DNA of 64,000 bases, taken from Phaeosaccion multiseriatum (Eukaryota; Ochrophyta, other classes). The translations under genes were made by a program, and so were the position numbers. Of this stretch, positions 1-15,000 are shown one piece after another. The notes below the pieces were generated by a model, which was not told the origin of the DNA, searched no databases, and saw nothing but the letters and a program-made list of their open reading frames with translations. The stretch's first letter is position 1. Each line of letters opens with the position of its first letter. The DNA lies in contig OZ218953.1 of NCBI GenBank assembly GCA_965112735.1, positions 5,146,001 to 5,210,000 on the forward strand. Reading direction: 5' to 3'.

Positions 1-3000
1 CAGCAGTTGGTGGTTCAGTCGTCCGACTCTTCTTGCGTCGCCAACCCCAACCCCGGCAACTTCACCCTCACCATGGAGACGGCGAACGGGCGCAGCGAGA
101 CCACCGGACTCTTGGCGGTGGATGCTTCGGCCAGCGCGGTGGCAGAGGCTCTTTCCTCCCTCTCCAACTTAGGGGGTGGCGCCGTGCGTGTGACGAGGGC
201 CGACCACTCCTCCTATGCTGACTTCGACGCGACCGGCGTCATGACCAACGAGCTGAAGCTAGCCTACCTGCTTCACTTCGACCATGTCCAGGAGGACCTG
301 GTGGAGGTCGTTCCCACGGTCTCAGGATGTGCCGACGTGAGTGTGACAGAGGTAGTGGCCGGCAAGGGCAGCGAGGAAGCCGCCCTGCTCCGAGTCATCC
401 CCGGCCCTCGCCCCGCCACTGCGCCCGGGAACATCTCTCTCACCATCATCAGCCCCTCTGAGCTTGGGGTGACTTGGGAGGCGCCCGCCTACGGCAACTG
501 GGGCTACGGTTTCGCTAAGTACTTTGTCCAGTGGGACAAGGCGTACACCTTCGATAGAAGTGTGGTGGTGGACGGAGGGAATGTCACCTACTCCAAGGCT
601 GGTCGCTTCTCTGCAGTGACGAGCGACTTGAGCTACCAAATCTCGGGCCTGGAGGAAGGGACGGAGTACTTTGTCCGCGTGTCTGCCTTCAACGGCAACT
701 CTTCTTCCTCCTCCTCATCCTCATCCTTCAACGTTACCTCCTTGGGCTACGGCAATGCGCTGGCCTCCGTGCCGTCCACTGCCATCCCCTCGGCACAGGT
801 GCCTTACAAGCCGAACATGGTGACGATGCGCCTCAGCGAGCCTGCCTTTGTGCACCCGGACAGCCCTGGAGATATCCCTGACCAACTCGACATCTCTTGG
901 AGCCGGCCTACACTTGATAGTGCGACGCAGCTCTTTGACACGACGGATGGTGGGGACACAATTTCCCACTACCGCTTGGAGTGGTCCGAGAGAAGCGACT
1001 TTGCGGCACAGAACGGGAGCTTCGATGTACGGGCGGTGACGAGCAACGGCACGGCCGCAAGCTGCCATGTGAGCAACTGCAGCTTCCCGCTAGGCGCGGA
1101 GGTGCAATCACTAAGTGTGTACAGTGGAGATAGCTTTGCCCTTGCGGGAGGAGCTTATCGATTGACGTATACCAATTCGGCTCTCAGCGTTTCGGAGGAG
1201 ACGGAGTGCCTGAACTACAACGCCGAGTACAGCGATGTTCGATCGGCGCTGGAGGGCATCACCAACAGCACGGTGCTCGTGTCCAGGGAGGCCATCACCT
1301 CCCCGGGCCTAGGCTACAAGTACCTGCTCACCTTCGTCGGCGGCGCGGTGCGAGGCAATGTTGAGCAAGTGTCCGTCTCGGATATCGGCGGCAGCGGCAG
1401 TTGGTCATCCAACAGCAGCAGCAACAGCAGCAGTTGGTCATACAGCACATGCTCCTCCTGGAGCGTGCAGTCCAGTACCAACGTCACGTCCAACACCACC
1501 AGCCAACAGGTGGTCACCGAGACTGCCATTGATGGAGGATTCCTCAACCCCGGGACAGAATACTTCGTCCGAGCCTCGGCCATCAACTCTGTAGGCGTTG
1601 GGGAGGCAGAGGCCGCTGTCGGAGATGCGGTGGACTGCGCGGACGGGGACTCGGAAACCTGTGCCCCTCGCAGCCCCCCCGGGGAGGCGCAAAACGTGCT
1701 TGTGTATGCCCACCCCGACGACGGAGACGCTCTCCTTGTGACTTGGGAGGACGTGGACACGGACAATGGAGGCGAGGTGACGGGCTTCATCGTGGAGTAC
1801 GCTTCGGAAGACGAGGTGCTTGCCAGTTGGGCCACCTTCGGAAATGAAACCGTCGGGGCTGCACGTCGATCGGCGACCATCTACCCGTCTGCCAACATGT
1901 CCACAAGCGCTACTTGTGGTATAGAGTACACCGTTCGAGTACGTGCTGTGAACGATCAAGGACTGAGCCCTCCCTCCTGGTACGGAGAGGTGGGGTACGA
2001 GGGCTTCACTGTCGCCGTTGCCACGTGCCCGCTGGGGATTGAAGACTGCGACGAGGGGAGCAACAGCACCACGATTGTACCCCGCCGTGTGCCTCGACAG
2101 CCCGACCTTGATGTGCCCATGTCCATCTCTACGCTCAGCACCAACAGTTTCACTTCTTCTTCCCTGCTCGTCACGTTCGGCGCCAATTCGGCGGACGTCA
2201 ACGGTAGCAGCAACAGCTCCTACGCCATTTGTGGTGCCAACCGAGTGGGAACCTTCAAGGTTGAGTGGGACACCTCTCCGTCCTTTAACAGCCTCGGCAA
2301 CAAACCCCTGAGCTACAACGCCACCACGGAAACCAGTCCAGAGGTCCTGGTCTCTGCCGACGAGACGGAGGCAAGCTACAACATCACCGGGCTCACTCAA
2401 GGCACTACTTACTACATCCGAGTAACGGGCAAGAACACGCTTGGCTATGGAGCGTCCTCGGACTACCAAGACGCTACCCCTATGACCTCCAGTGATCCTC
2501 CCAGCTACCCTACCACTCTTCGGCAGCTGGACGAGCAGGACTACGACACCGCCTTCCGCGGACGCAGCCTGGAGGTGGCATGGACGGCGCCCAAGGCCAA
2601 CGCGGATTACAATGACTACCACGGGCAGGGCGGCAGTGCGGTCTCCGCCTATCTGTTGGAGTGGGGTGCGCAGAGCTTCGACAACTACAACCACACCGTC
2701 ATGACGCTCGAGCTCAGCTGCTCCGGGGGAGGCACTCCGGAAGGCGTTTACAGACTGTCGCACGATACCACCAACTCGTCCCTGTCGCCTGTGGAAGGCG
2801 CGTTCCTCTCCACGGAGATCCGAGTGGAGGCGGAGTCTTGGGAGCTGCTCACGGCGCTGGAGAACGTTCCCAGCATCGGTACAGTGGACGTGACTCGCAA
2901 CCTCACTGGCACTGGAAACTTTACCTACGAGATTGAGTTCACCAGCGAGGTGGGCAGCGTGCCCCCCCTGGAGGTGTACGATGTTTCCGCTCTGTCGTGC

Positions 3001-6000
3001 AGCGACGGAAGCAATGCTTCTGTAACCGTCGACACATGGCCTGGCGCCTTACCCAACGGGAGTGCCTACGACTCCGTCATCATCCCTGTGGAGGCCTCGG
3101 ACGGTTCGGACTTTACCCATGTCATCACCGACCTCGTACCGGGCACCGTCTACTACGCTCGAGTCAGCGCCTACAACACGCTTGGCTTCGGTGCCAGGCG
3201 CCTCGCACAGCCCTCGGGAGATAGCGCCACTTCTACCGGAGGAATGCGCGTGCCCTTCCAGGTCCCCGACGCACCCATCAGTCCTTACTACAGCGCAGGG
3301 CTGCCCTCGCTGGCCTTGGAGGGCCCCTCCTCCCTTCGCGTGGCGTTCGGCGCTCCAGAGTACGACGGAGGTGACCGCATCACAAAGTTCCAAGTGGAGT
3401 GGGACACGTCGCCTTCCTTCGACGTGGCCGCTTCGACGGCCGCAGTGGATGCCACCACCACACTGTGCTCTGCTTGTGTAACGGGCTTTAGCTTGGACGA
3501 CTTGACGTTGTCCGTCAACGGCACTGATCTCTTTGGCAAGCTCAACAGCGGAAACCGAATCCTCGTGGGCAGCTACTACGTCTTTACCGTGAGCGACAAT
3601 GTGCAGCTCGACGCTACCACCATTATGGTGGAGTCGTCGGGCCACAACGCCCTCACTGACCTCGAGGGGCCCATGAAACTGGAACTGTATTCCAACGAGT
3701 ACACCATCACAGATCTGACGGCAGGCTCCCTCTACTTCGTTCGTGTCTTTGCCAAGAATCAAATGAAGGGGTGGAGTGCCGCTTCCTTCACCTCGCCTCT
3801 CACAATGGTACCACACGGGGCTCCGGCGGCGCCCACTCAGCTGTCCGTCGGACTCGCCGGCCCATATGCTCTCAACGTGACATGGGCTTCGGCGCTTACC
3901 GCTGGCGACGTTGTGCGTACGTACCTGGTGGAGGTGTACACGGCCAGCCTCACCACCAGTCAGTCGGGCAGCATCTTTGGCCAGGCAGAGGTACAGACGG
4001 TGGCCGTGTTAGGCAATGGAGGTACATTTACGCTGGCCTTTGGGGAGGACGACGTGGCTTTGCCCGGGACGGTAAGCGTGGCCAACGGCAACGATTACCT
4101 CACCAGCACGGAAGATCTCACGGCGGTACTGAGGCGAGGTGACCGCATCTCCGTAGGGGGGTATGCGTACGTGGTGCACGCCTACGCTACCTACAACAGC
4201 ACGCATCTGCCCCTCGCCAAGGCGCCTACCAATGCAGTGACCGTGCCCACCGACCTCGGCACTGTGGAGCTCAGCGAAGGGTTCGAAGGCTTCACGGCCT
4301 CCAACCTCACCGCCTATCGAGTGGCCACCACCCCGGCCATTGCCTACGACGCGACGGCGGACGATGTGGAGCGCGTGTTGGAAACCTTGTCTAGCGTTGG
4401 CGACGTCGACGTGAGTCGAGACAAAATCACAGCTGGCGGGTATGTGTGGAGCGTCACTTTCGCCTCATCCACAGCGGTGTCGGCGGGCGACCAACCCTTG
4501 CTCGTGGGCAACGGTCGGCTGCTGGGCAACGGTACATCCGACAGCAACAACTACATTACCGTTACGGAAAGCTTGGTGGGCATCGAGCCCGACAACTATC
4601 TCGCCTATACGCTGGATGCCCCTCAGACCTCGCTCTTGGTGGACGGGCTCCAAACTGGCACTGAGTACTACGTGAGGGTTTCCGCGGCGAGCGACGTGGG
4701 CTACGGCGCCTCCTCGGTGTCGGGACCCCATGCTCCCAAGGGGGTGCCTGGAACCCTGGGCGCTGTGCAGCTGTCCCGTGTAGACATGAACCACGTAGAA
4801 ATCGAGTACGATCAAGACGCACCGGACAATGGGGCGGCTGTGGAGTCGGTTTTGGTGGAGTGGGACGTGTCGAGCTCGTTCGACAGCGACAACAAGCGCA
4901 GTCTGACGGTTACACCGAACCACCTTCTCCAAGCTGTGCGCACCAATCTTTGGGAAAGCGGGTGGACGCCATCCTCCGCCTTCTCTCTCTCCCTCTTTGA
5001 CTTCCGCGGGGCCTTTACGCAGCGTCTCGGTGGGATGGACGCCGACGGTCTCTACACCTACGTCTCCGTGGAGGAAGGAGGCAGCAACCTCACGAGAGTG
5101 ACCCCCAATGTCACCTTGGGTATGGGTTCAGCAGAGCTCTTCCACGGCGTCGCCAGGGGAGGCTTTGTGTCTGTGGGGGGGCAAGAGTTTAGCATCTGTT
5201 TGGATGGAGAGGCGGCATATAGTGCCACCGAGCTGTCTCTCTGCGACGCCGATGACCCTTGGCAGCAGGCGTACTACAACGCCACCACCAGCAAGTACGA
5301 CAACTCGCAGACACAAATCCCGGCCTATGTGCTCGACACGGCGGCAGGGAGCGTGTTAGGAGTGACGCTTGGCGACTCCTCCCTCTCCCTTTACGGTTAC
5401 GACGGCAACCTCAACAGCACAGCCAACAACCTCACCTCTGTGCTCTCTCGCGGTGATTACATTAAGCTTGGCCACCCTGAGATGGGCCGTACCTTCCGCC
5501 TCTGCACCGACGTCAGTGCGTCTAACCTCACATTGGGCCTGTGCGACCCCAACACCAATGGGGATAGCGATACCCCTGTGAGTGTGCTGGAGGGAGATGT
5601 GATGCGCTCTACATACGAGATCCAGGCTGTCACAATTGGCGCATCGGTAGCTTCGAATGCGGTCAACGCCTCCTTTGGCTTCCGCCTGGAGTGGGGCGAC
5701 TATGTCAGCGGAGAGACTGAGGCCGGCGGAGACGCGGGTTGCCTCTTGTACGGCGCCAGTGCCTCTGCGCTGGAGACAGAGCTTGAAGCCCTCGCTGCGA
5801 TTGACGACGTGAGCGTGACTCTTACCAACACGTCGGATGCCAGCTTCACCAACCTCACGTACAGCATCACCTTCACAGGAGACAAGGTGGCGGGCGGTGT
5901 GCCTCTGGTGCTTGTGTCGGACATGGGGACAAACGGTTGCGACGGAGACAACTCCACAGCCGTTACATCCTCTGTCACCGCACAGTACAGTTACACCCCC

Positions 6001-9000
6001 GTGTACAAGGTTCAAACCACGCAAGACATCCCTTACGATGCATCTGCCGCCGACGTCAAGGCCGCACTCGAGGGGCTCACGGGCGTTTGTTCGGTGGATG
6101 TGGACAGAGGCGTCAATGGCAACGGCTTCCAGTGGCTTGTCACCTTCGCCAGCAGTGACTCGGAGTCGGAGTCGGAGTACCAACAGCAGCAGATGCTTCG
6201 TGCGATGCGTGCCAACGGGGTTCAGCTCGACGCGATGGCAACCTACGTCGAGCCAGATGTCAGCGTGGTGGGAGTGGGGCGAGACTTACTCTACACCAAC
6301 ATGTCAGGGGTGCCGTACTACGTCCGTGCCTCCGCCCTCAACAGCGTAGGCCTCGGACCCTCGAAGGCGAGCTCTCCAATCAGCCTGCAGCCGGCCCCTC
6401 AGCTGCCATCCGCGGTGCGCAGGTCCAGTGTCTCTGTGGTTTCCGACTCCGAGGTGCGAGTAGAGTGGGAACCCCCTCAGCAAGACGGCGGGGCGGAGGT
6501 AACAGAGTACCTGCTTGAGTGGGACACATCCAAGACGTTCGACTCCGGTTCGGATGGTAACCCACGGGGCTCCGCTGTGGTGTACGCAGAGGACTCCGAG
6601 GAAGTCATGGACGTACAGACCCTTCGCTTCTCTGTGGACGGGGATGCCTATGTCGCAGGCAGCTTCAGCCTGGTGTTCGCCGGCCAGACCACGGGCGAGA
6701 TTGCCTACGACGCTACTGCGGAGACGGTAGAGGACGAGCTGAATGCCCTCTGCACTGTAGGAGAGGTGTTCGTTACACGAAACTTGGGCCCTGCTTCCGG
6801 CGGGCACTCCTGGATGGTGACCTTTGCGAACATGGCATACACTGGCAGTCAGCAGAACCCCACCACCAGCGCTTTGCAGACCAGTTACGGACACAAGCTC
6901 AGCGCTGTGGGGGACCATCTGCTGGTGTGTGACTCTGCCGCACGGGAGAATTGTGTTGGCGACGGCGCGAGGACGAGTCTGGTTGTGGAGTCCAAGCAGG
7001 AAGTGCAGCGTCTTCGTTGCGAGACGAGCGCGAGCGAGTTTAGCATCTCCTACATGGGACAGAGTACTGCAAACATCACCACTTCAAGCGGGTATTCTGT
7101 AACCGCCATCGAGGACGCGTTGGAGGCGCTGAGCAACTTGGGCGACGTAACCGTCGAGCTCAGCAACGGCGCTTCGGCACTCACCTGCACAGGAGAGTAC
7201 ATCATCGTCACCTTCTCCACGGCGCTGGGAGACGTCCCTCCTCTGTCCAGCAGTCAGGATGGAGACTTCGAGCAAGTCGTTCAGGGCTCGGCTCAAACCA
7301 CCGTAGGACGTATGCCTTACTCCTACCTCATTGACTCAGTATCTTCTGCCTCTTCTCCTTGGTACGTTCGTGTGGCTGCCTTCTCGAGTATCGGGTACGG
7401 GGAGTGGCAGCTCGCCTCACAGGACGATAGAACGAGCGTGTCGCCCAGCCAAGCCGCACCGCAGATGGCACTGGACGTGAGTGCGGCCGTGGCGAGCGAA
7501 AGCACGGTATGGGTGTCGTGGAGTCAGCCGGAGAGCACGGGTGGCGACGACGTTGACTACTTTGTGGTGCAGTGGGACACCCTCGACACCTTTGACAGCA
7601 CCTGCGGGGATGGACCGGAAGTTCAGACCCTCACCATTGCTTCGGAGGATCTACTGGACGCGAGTAATGCCTTCAACATTAGCGTCAATGGGCTTGAAAT
7701 CGCGTCTTGTATGGCCTGGAACAGCTCTGCCAGTACTCTTGAAGCAGCTTTCCAGGACGCCTCCTCCGCACTGGGACTCGTGACGGTCACACAGGGTGGC
7801 GACGGCTCCAGCGTGTGGTCATACGGCGTGTCCTACAGCGTTACCTTCAACTACAACAGCACGGACGAGGCGCTGCCCGACTGGCCCGAGATGGTGGTGG
7901 CGCAGTGCGAGGGTGGAGCGGGCAGCATGAATCTGACGGTTACCACGGTGGCCGACGGAACCACGGGTGCCTCTTCCGACTGCCAGGCCGGCTCTCTCAC
8001 CGCCTTTGGACAAGCCAAGGTAACTGAAGCCGACGCCTTGGCCATGGCCGCAGCGATGGCAGCAGATGGAGACACGACGGCTACAGACTATGCATACATG
8101 ATGACAGGACTCGATCCCCGAGACTCATACCACGTTCGCGTGGCGGCGGTCAACGGTTACGGGCAGGGCTCCTTCAAGCGGGCCGAGGAGGCGGTTGTCC
8201 CCTACGCCACCCCCACGCCACCTCGCAACACAACTGCCTCCGCCCTTACGACGGGGGGTGTGCGAGTGGACTTTGCCCTGCCGGAGGACTATCGAGTGGA
8301 GGGCAGCAACGGAGCCACAGTGGAAGGCTATCGGGTGAGCTTGTTCTCGCGAGTGAATGAGGTGCAGACAGTCTCTCTCTACGGCAAGCCCTCTAGTGGC
8401 AGCTACCAGCTGAGCATGGGCAATGCCTCCACATGGTGCATTGACGCAAGTGCGTCTGCCGATGACGTGGCCCTTGCTCTCGCTGTCCTCCCGCTGGTGG
8501 ACGGAGTCACTGTCAGCAGCGGCAGCAGCAGCAGCAGCAATTCTAGCAGCAACTCCAGCAGCAGCAGCAGCACAGACTACACGGTAACATTCGACGGCCC
8601 TGATCTCTGCAATGGCGACATGCCCGAGCTGGGAGCGAGCGTCTGCGCCACTCTAGGAGGAGGAGACGTGTCTTCTTCGTACTACTACGTTGACGTTACG
8701 ACCGTTACGGAGGGTGTGGCCGGCGCCGTGCGACCTGTGGTGACTGTCTCCATAACCGCGTCTTCTTCCTCCTCTTCCGTTTCGGGCTTCTTTGTGCTCT
8801 CCTACGGTTACGACTCCGCCCCCCTGAGTCTAGCACTGGGTGGGGAGGACTCCGCAGCTTCGGGAGGGGTGCTTGTCTATGTGGCGGCCGGGTCCAAGGT
8901 TGTCTACTCCACAGCAGATCTATCCCACTATCTCAATGCGGGGGACAGCGTGAGCATTGACGGCGTGCCAGTGGTGGTGGCGGGAGACTTCTTCTGCGAC

Positions 9001-12000
9001 AATGAAGGTGTCACAAACGGTGACGACTACCCCTGCACCTTTACGTTGGAGTCTTACCACCCCTCCGGAGCCAGCGACATACTCATCTATGGCGCTGCCA
9101 ACTCGCTCGGGCAGGGAGACGTAGCCGAGGGAGACACAAGCGTGCTCACCAACTGGGACCTAACCAGTCTGGTGCAGGCTGGGGAAGGAGTGGTGGTATA
9201 CGACCCTACAGATGGCAGTGTCATGGAGGTGTCTGTCGACAGCCTCTCCTCCTCCGAGCTCACCCTGGCCTCGGCCTATACCGGCGGAGACAATGTGCGT
9301 GTGAGCTTGATGGCCAAGAACCGCGTGTTGCTCGCTGCCGATGCCACCGCTGCTGAGATGGCGGATGCTCTCTACGAGGGGTGGGGGATGGCAGTGGACG
9401 TCTCCAGGGTAGGACCTGCCGCGGATGGCAGCTTGGTGTGGGAGGTGACCTTCACGGACCACTCCGGGCCCCTCACCGCCCCCTTCAGTGTTGATGTCTC
9501 GGGCTCAACCGCTCGCTACGTCGAGGCCTCCTGCAGCGGCAGTGGAGGAGCAGGCTTTAGTGGAACGTATGCTGCCACCGGTGGAATGTACGGAGGCCGG
9601 GCAGAGTACACGGCGCTCAGTCTGCCGTACTCTATGCTCTTCAATGACACCACCTCTTCTTGGGCCATTGTGAGTACGGACAATGTCGCCGTCGCCAGCG
9701 GAAACCCAACCGCCAGCATGGTACCGGCCAACATTAGCGACTGCACGCTCACCACAGGAGCAAGCAGCGGCGGTGCCCTGCTCACCCTCCTGGAGGGCGG
9801 CGACGTTTCGGTGGAGGTAACGCAGACCGGGACAGCTCCGATCCTCACTTCACCCGTGCGCTCCTTGCTCAGCAAGAGCGGGGGCGCGGAGGTGCAGGTG
9901 ATTTCCCTCACAGCGGATGCGGACAGTCTGGACGGGACCTTCGAGGTTGACTTTGGGGGGGCAGGGGGCTTTGAGGCAGACTGGGATATGAGTGCCGCTG
10001 ACATGGAACTCCGTCTGGAGGAGTTGCCCACCGTGGGAGATGTAACCGTCACCAGGACTCCAGCCTCTGCGGTCAATGCAACGGCCCACGGCTTCTCCTG
10101 GTTCGTGACCTTCAGCAGCATGCCGGGTAATGTGAATCAGCTCTACGTCGACGGTAACTCGACGGCCGTACCTCTCGCCGGTAGCGGTGTGGAGCTGACG
10201 GTTACGGAATTGATCCGCGGGCAAGAGCTGACCTTCTCCGCCGAGTTTGAGGGTGTCCCTGAGGCGACTTACCACGCACACGTGGCCACATACAGCTCGG
10301 CCGGAGAGGGAGAGGCTACCCTTGTCAAGCCCCTCACGGTGTCCGCCAAGCGAACCGTTCCTGCACCGATCATCAAGTCGGTGACGGCGCTCTCGGCAAG
10401 CCAGTTGGAGGTCGCGTATGACCACCATGTGGACTCGGGAGAGACCGCGACCACCGACCTGGTGCTCGAGTGGACTACGGACGACGACTTTGGCGACGGC
10501 GTGATGAAGAAGGTGATGGTCACCAACACGGCAGGTAGCAACGACACAGAGGGCTTCTTCCGCCTCCAGCTGGGCGGTCGATACACGCACAAACTTCTGT
10601 TTGATGCCTCTGCTGCTGATGTACAAGAGGCCCTTGAGGAGCTGTCCACCGTGGGAGAAGTCGAGGTGCAGCGGTTGGTTGACCAGGCGGGTGACGGGTA
10701 CACGTGGGTGATCGCCTTCCCCGATGCTGTGGGCCCCATGCCCAAGGCGGGCTACGGTTGTCTGGACTGCGTGGTGTCGACCAACGGCTCCATGTCCTCC
10801 AACTCCAACGACTCTACATTTGCGCTTGACATGGACCTCACAGATGTCATCTATGTCGGTGATCGCTTCACTCTGGAGTACGTGTCCGACGGCAACAGCA
10901 GTAGCAACAGCAGTTGGTCATACAGCAGCAGTGGCAGCAGCGACTTGGACACGGAAGACGGGTGCTACCTTCGTGTGGAGGAGGTGTCCGCAAACAGCAT
11001 CACCTACACGCCTCGACCGGGCTGCAACGCCAGTGTCGACTTTGCCAACGCCACTATGGCCATCAAATTCAGCGACCCCCTTGGCCTGAGTGTCGAGTCG
11101 GTCAACTTGCGATCCGTCAGCGATGACGGCGTGCTCTCTACTTTCGTGGTGGAGGAGCTGGCAGGCGCCTACCCGGCCGTGTACGGCACTCTCCCTCTGT
11201 CGGCAGAGGAGGATTGCGGGGACATTGTTGTCACCGACTCTGCCCCTCTACAGCGACTCACCCTGGCCGCCAATGACTCCGTTGTAACGGCAGGCAGCTA
11301 CCGCTTGGAGCTGGATGGACTTCTCACCGACTGCCTTGCCTACAACGCCACTCCAGCAGAGGTGGAGGCTGCTCTCGCGGGTCTGCCGAACGTTGATCAA
11401 GTGTCGGTTTCGGGGCGTATCTTCCTGGAGAATGGGGCCTACTATCCCGTCTCGGAGGCCAACAAGATCACGGACTTGTTCGGTTACGACATGCTCATTC
11501 GCTTCTGGGGCAGCTACCAAGGCAGCGCCTCTGCTTGGCCGCTCCTTCGAGTGCCACCTGCTTGGTTCGGAGTGGACAATGGCGACGCCCTGGCCTGCGA
11601 GGCCTTTGAAGGAGGCAACGCACACAGTGCCAGTGTGGTGGGCATCCTCTCCAAGGGGGCTTGCGTGGAGGGTAACACTGCCTCCCAGGTTATCCTGGCC
11701 GAGGCAGAGAGTGACCTAGGCGGCAGCTTCTCGCTACTGTACAAGGGCGATGTGCTGTCGCTTGATGCCGTGCCCTTGGACAGCACCGCAGCTGAGATGG
11801 AAGCTCTGCTGGCCGACGCCATCAACGCCACCGTTACAGAATACGCCTACGGTACCTACGGAAAGGCCTGGGAGGTGACCTTTGACGACAGCATGGGAGG
11901 GCCTCAGGACCGACTGGCGCCGTGCGATCGCTTCACGACTGGAGACAATTCCGTTGTGGGTGTATTTGAGTCAGTCACGATTACCACCTCGGCCGATGTG

Positions 12001-15000
12001 CACTCTCGAGACGACCTCTCGGGTCACTTTAGACTCCGCCTGGGGCATGAAGTAACGGACAAGATTGCGGTGGGTGCCTCAAACGGTCGCGTGGCGGAGG
12101 CCTTGCACAAGCTCTCTGGTGTGGGCAAGGTGATCCTCGCCACCCCTCTCAAGGCGGTGGGGGCTGTGCCCATCGGCTCGGTTGTGGCGGTCAACGGCTC
12201 GTCGCAGGTGTCCGCCGCCGGAGACCTCTCCAAGAGCGTTTCACCCGGCGATGTGTGGATCTTCAGCGAGGAGGCAAGCACGCCTGCCTACTACTCGGTT
12301 TCCGATTTGGTGTATGACAACAGCACCAACAGCTCGACGCTCGTGACGCTAAATCGCACGGTGCTGTTGGACGGCAACTATTCGGCGGAGGTAGGGGAGG
12401 TGGCGATGGCAACCAAAGCTCTACCCGGCTCTCTGTTCATGGAGAGCCCGGTGAGTCTGATGTACAGCTTTCCTGCCAGCGAGGACGAGGCCGCCTCCAT
12501 TCAGCTCAGCTCGGGCGGGGTGAGTGCCCTCAACCTGACCCTCAACAGCTCTATTACCCTCGAGGGAGCGGTCTATACCGTGATGGACTACGCCTCCGAT
12601 ACCGTGACGCTCGACAGAGACTACGAAGGAACTGCGGTGAGCAACGGAGACGTTAGCATCAAGGTGTACCTACCTGAGATGACCGCATACTACACGCAAG
12701 ACCTGTCGGCCTGGATCAGCGCGGGGGACACGCTTTGGGTGGAGAATGGATCCGGCGATGTGGACGAAGTAACGGTTGTGAGCATGGGTGCAGACAGCGG
12801 GTGGAACACCAGCTCTCTCGTGCTCTCCGGTGTCTTTACGAGCGACTACCCCTCCGGCACGACGGCCTTTGTGTCCAGCAACGGTTACACGTACCACCTT
12901 GTCTTCAAGGAGGCCATGAGCGCCGACCTGACTGGACTACAGGTGGAAGTGGAAGACGACTTCCTGGGCAGTGGCGCGAGGGTAGAGGTCCGTCGCCCGG
13001 CTGGTGTGGCGGCTCGCACCGTCTCGCTGGGCTCTCCCCCGGAGGTTCAGACAGTCGCGCTGAGAGCGAGTAAGATATACTGGGCGAACGTCAACGCGGC
13101 CAACAACAAGACATGGACTCTGTCTGTGTGGGGTGAGGAGACGGAGGAGTTGGTGTGGGGTGCGTCTGCCGAGACGGTGCAGATGGCACTGGAAGGCCTC
13201 TCTGCGGTGGAGCATGTCGAGGTGGAGCGCAGTGGAGACGGAGAGAGCGCGGAGTTTTTCTACGGTTACATTTACACGCTTCACTTCTGGGGAGTGTACG
13301 CCAGTGCAAACCTCCCCGAGTTGGTGGTACAGGAACAAATGGCAGGCACGGTGGCCGTTGTGGACACCGTGCGAGAGGGTTCGGCAGCCGGCAACACTGA
13401 CCACCTCTCCTCACTCAAGCAAGACACATCCTACGCCCTGCGTCTGCGTGTAAAGAATGGCCTCGCCTCGGACATTGTAACCGCCTCTACGGCCGCCGTC
13501 GGAGTCGTACCTTCCGCTCCCACCGCCCTCGAGCTGGGAGCGTGCCACTACGGGGAGGATGAGGTGGCGGTCGAGTGGCAGCCGCCCTTCTCCGACGGTG
13601 GACAGCAAGTGGATGCGTACCGGCTGGAGTGGGACTCCTCGCCACTCTTCTCCGATGCCTCGGCTGACTACGGCACTGACTACTTGGGCGTGGTGCATGA
13701 GGTACAGGAGGTGGTGGTCAACTTCCGGAGCGGCGACTCTGTGACCACCCGGGCAGGCACGTGGACACTCAGCTGGGGCGGCATGCAAACCGCTCAACTC
13801 GCCTGGGACATTTCGGCGGAAGGGCTTGAGTACGCCATTCATGGTATCTCTGGCGCAGTGGACATTGGACACAATCCCGTCGCGGTGACTCGTGTTCCAT
13901 ACCGTAACGGTTACAAGTTTACTGTGCGCTTCATGGCCTGGCGCGGCAACCTCGCCCTTATGGAGCCCGACTTTACGCTGTTGTTTGGCGACGACCCGAG
14001 TGTGACTGTAGTGGAGGCCGTGGCGGGGCAGGCGGACATCCACCCTGGGGACTTTACTTTGGAGGTACAGAGTGTGAGCATCGAGGCCAACAGTAAGGTG
14101 AATGGGTCCTTCACGCTCTCCTTCGAGGGCCGTGAGACCGAGCTCATTGCTCACGACGAGGGCGCGGAGAGCTTCAAGTCCAAGCTGGAGGCGCTGTCTT
14201 CAATCCACTGCGGCGATGTGGAACGGGTGCTACTGGATGAGGACCTGGAAACCTACGCCTGGAGAGTGTCGTTGGCCTGGCTCAAGGATGAGCTTGTGCC
14301 GGGGGCGGGTCGGCTTGGTCTGTTGGTGGTGGAGAACGAGAGTGGATTGAGTGGCAACAGCGTGGCCGTTCGGGTGAGCGAGATGATCGAGGGCACCAAC
14401 CCCTTGACTTACTCCATCACCGGACTCACAGCTGGCGAGACGTACTACGCACGGGTGGTGGCCCACAACAGTCGCGGCTTCGGTGAATACGGTTACACCA
14501 CTTCTGGCGTCCCACGAGCACAGAGTGAGGCCCCGCAAAACGCCACCCTCGCCATTGCCTCAGGTAGCAGCTTGCTTGCCACGTGGTCGCCGCCGGCCTC
14601 CGACGGCGGATCGGCGGTTACAGGTTACCGAGTCGAGGTGTCTACCGCTGCTGGAGTGAGTGAGGTACAAATGATCACCACGTCAGCCAAGAAGGGTGTG
14701 AGTGAGGTGCAGAGGCTGTCTGTGCGAGCCGACGACAACAACTTGGGCGGGTACTTTACCATCGCATTGGAAGGCTACACCACGGGCAACATTGCCTGGA
14801 ATGCCGGGGCGACGGGCACGGACTCCGTGAAAGAGAAGCTCGAGCGCCTGCCCGCCATTGGAGAAGTTGACGTGGAGCAAGACTACAGCAGGAGGGCAGT
14901 GTCAGGACTGTTGGTGGATGTCATGGAGGGTGCGAACAATGCCACTGCGAGCAACGCCTCCACGGTCCTGCCCAGTCAGGTGCTTGCCGAGAACGATATC

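Noticed and set aside
7-9. Apparent start codon of the giant frame
   Set aside because: It is a TTG, and the frame continues without a stop to base 1, so the CDS simply enters the window from the left.
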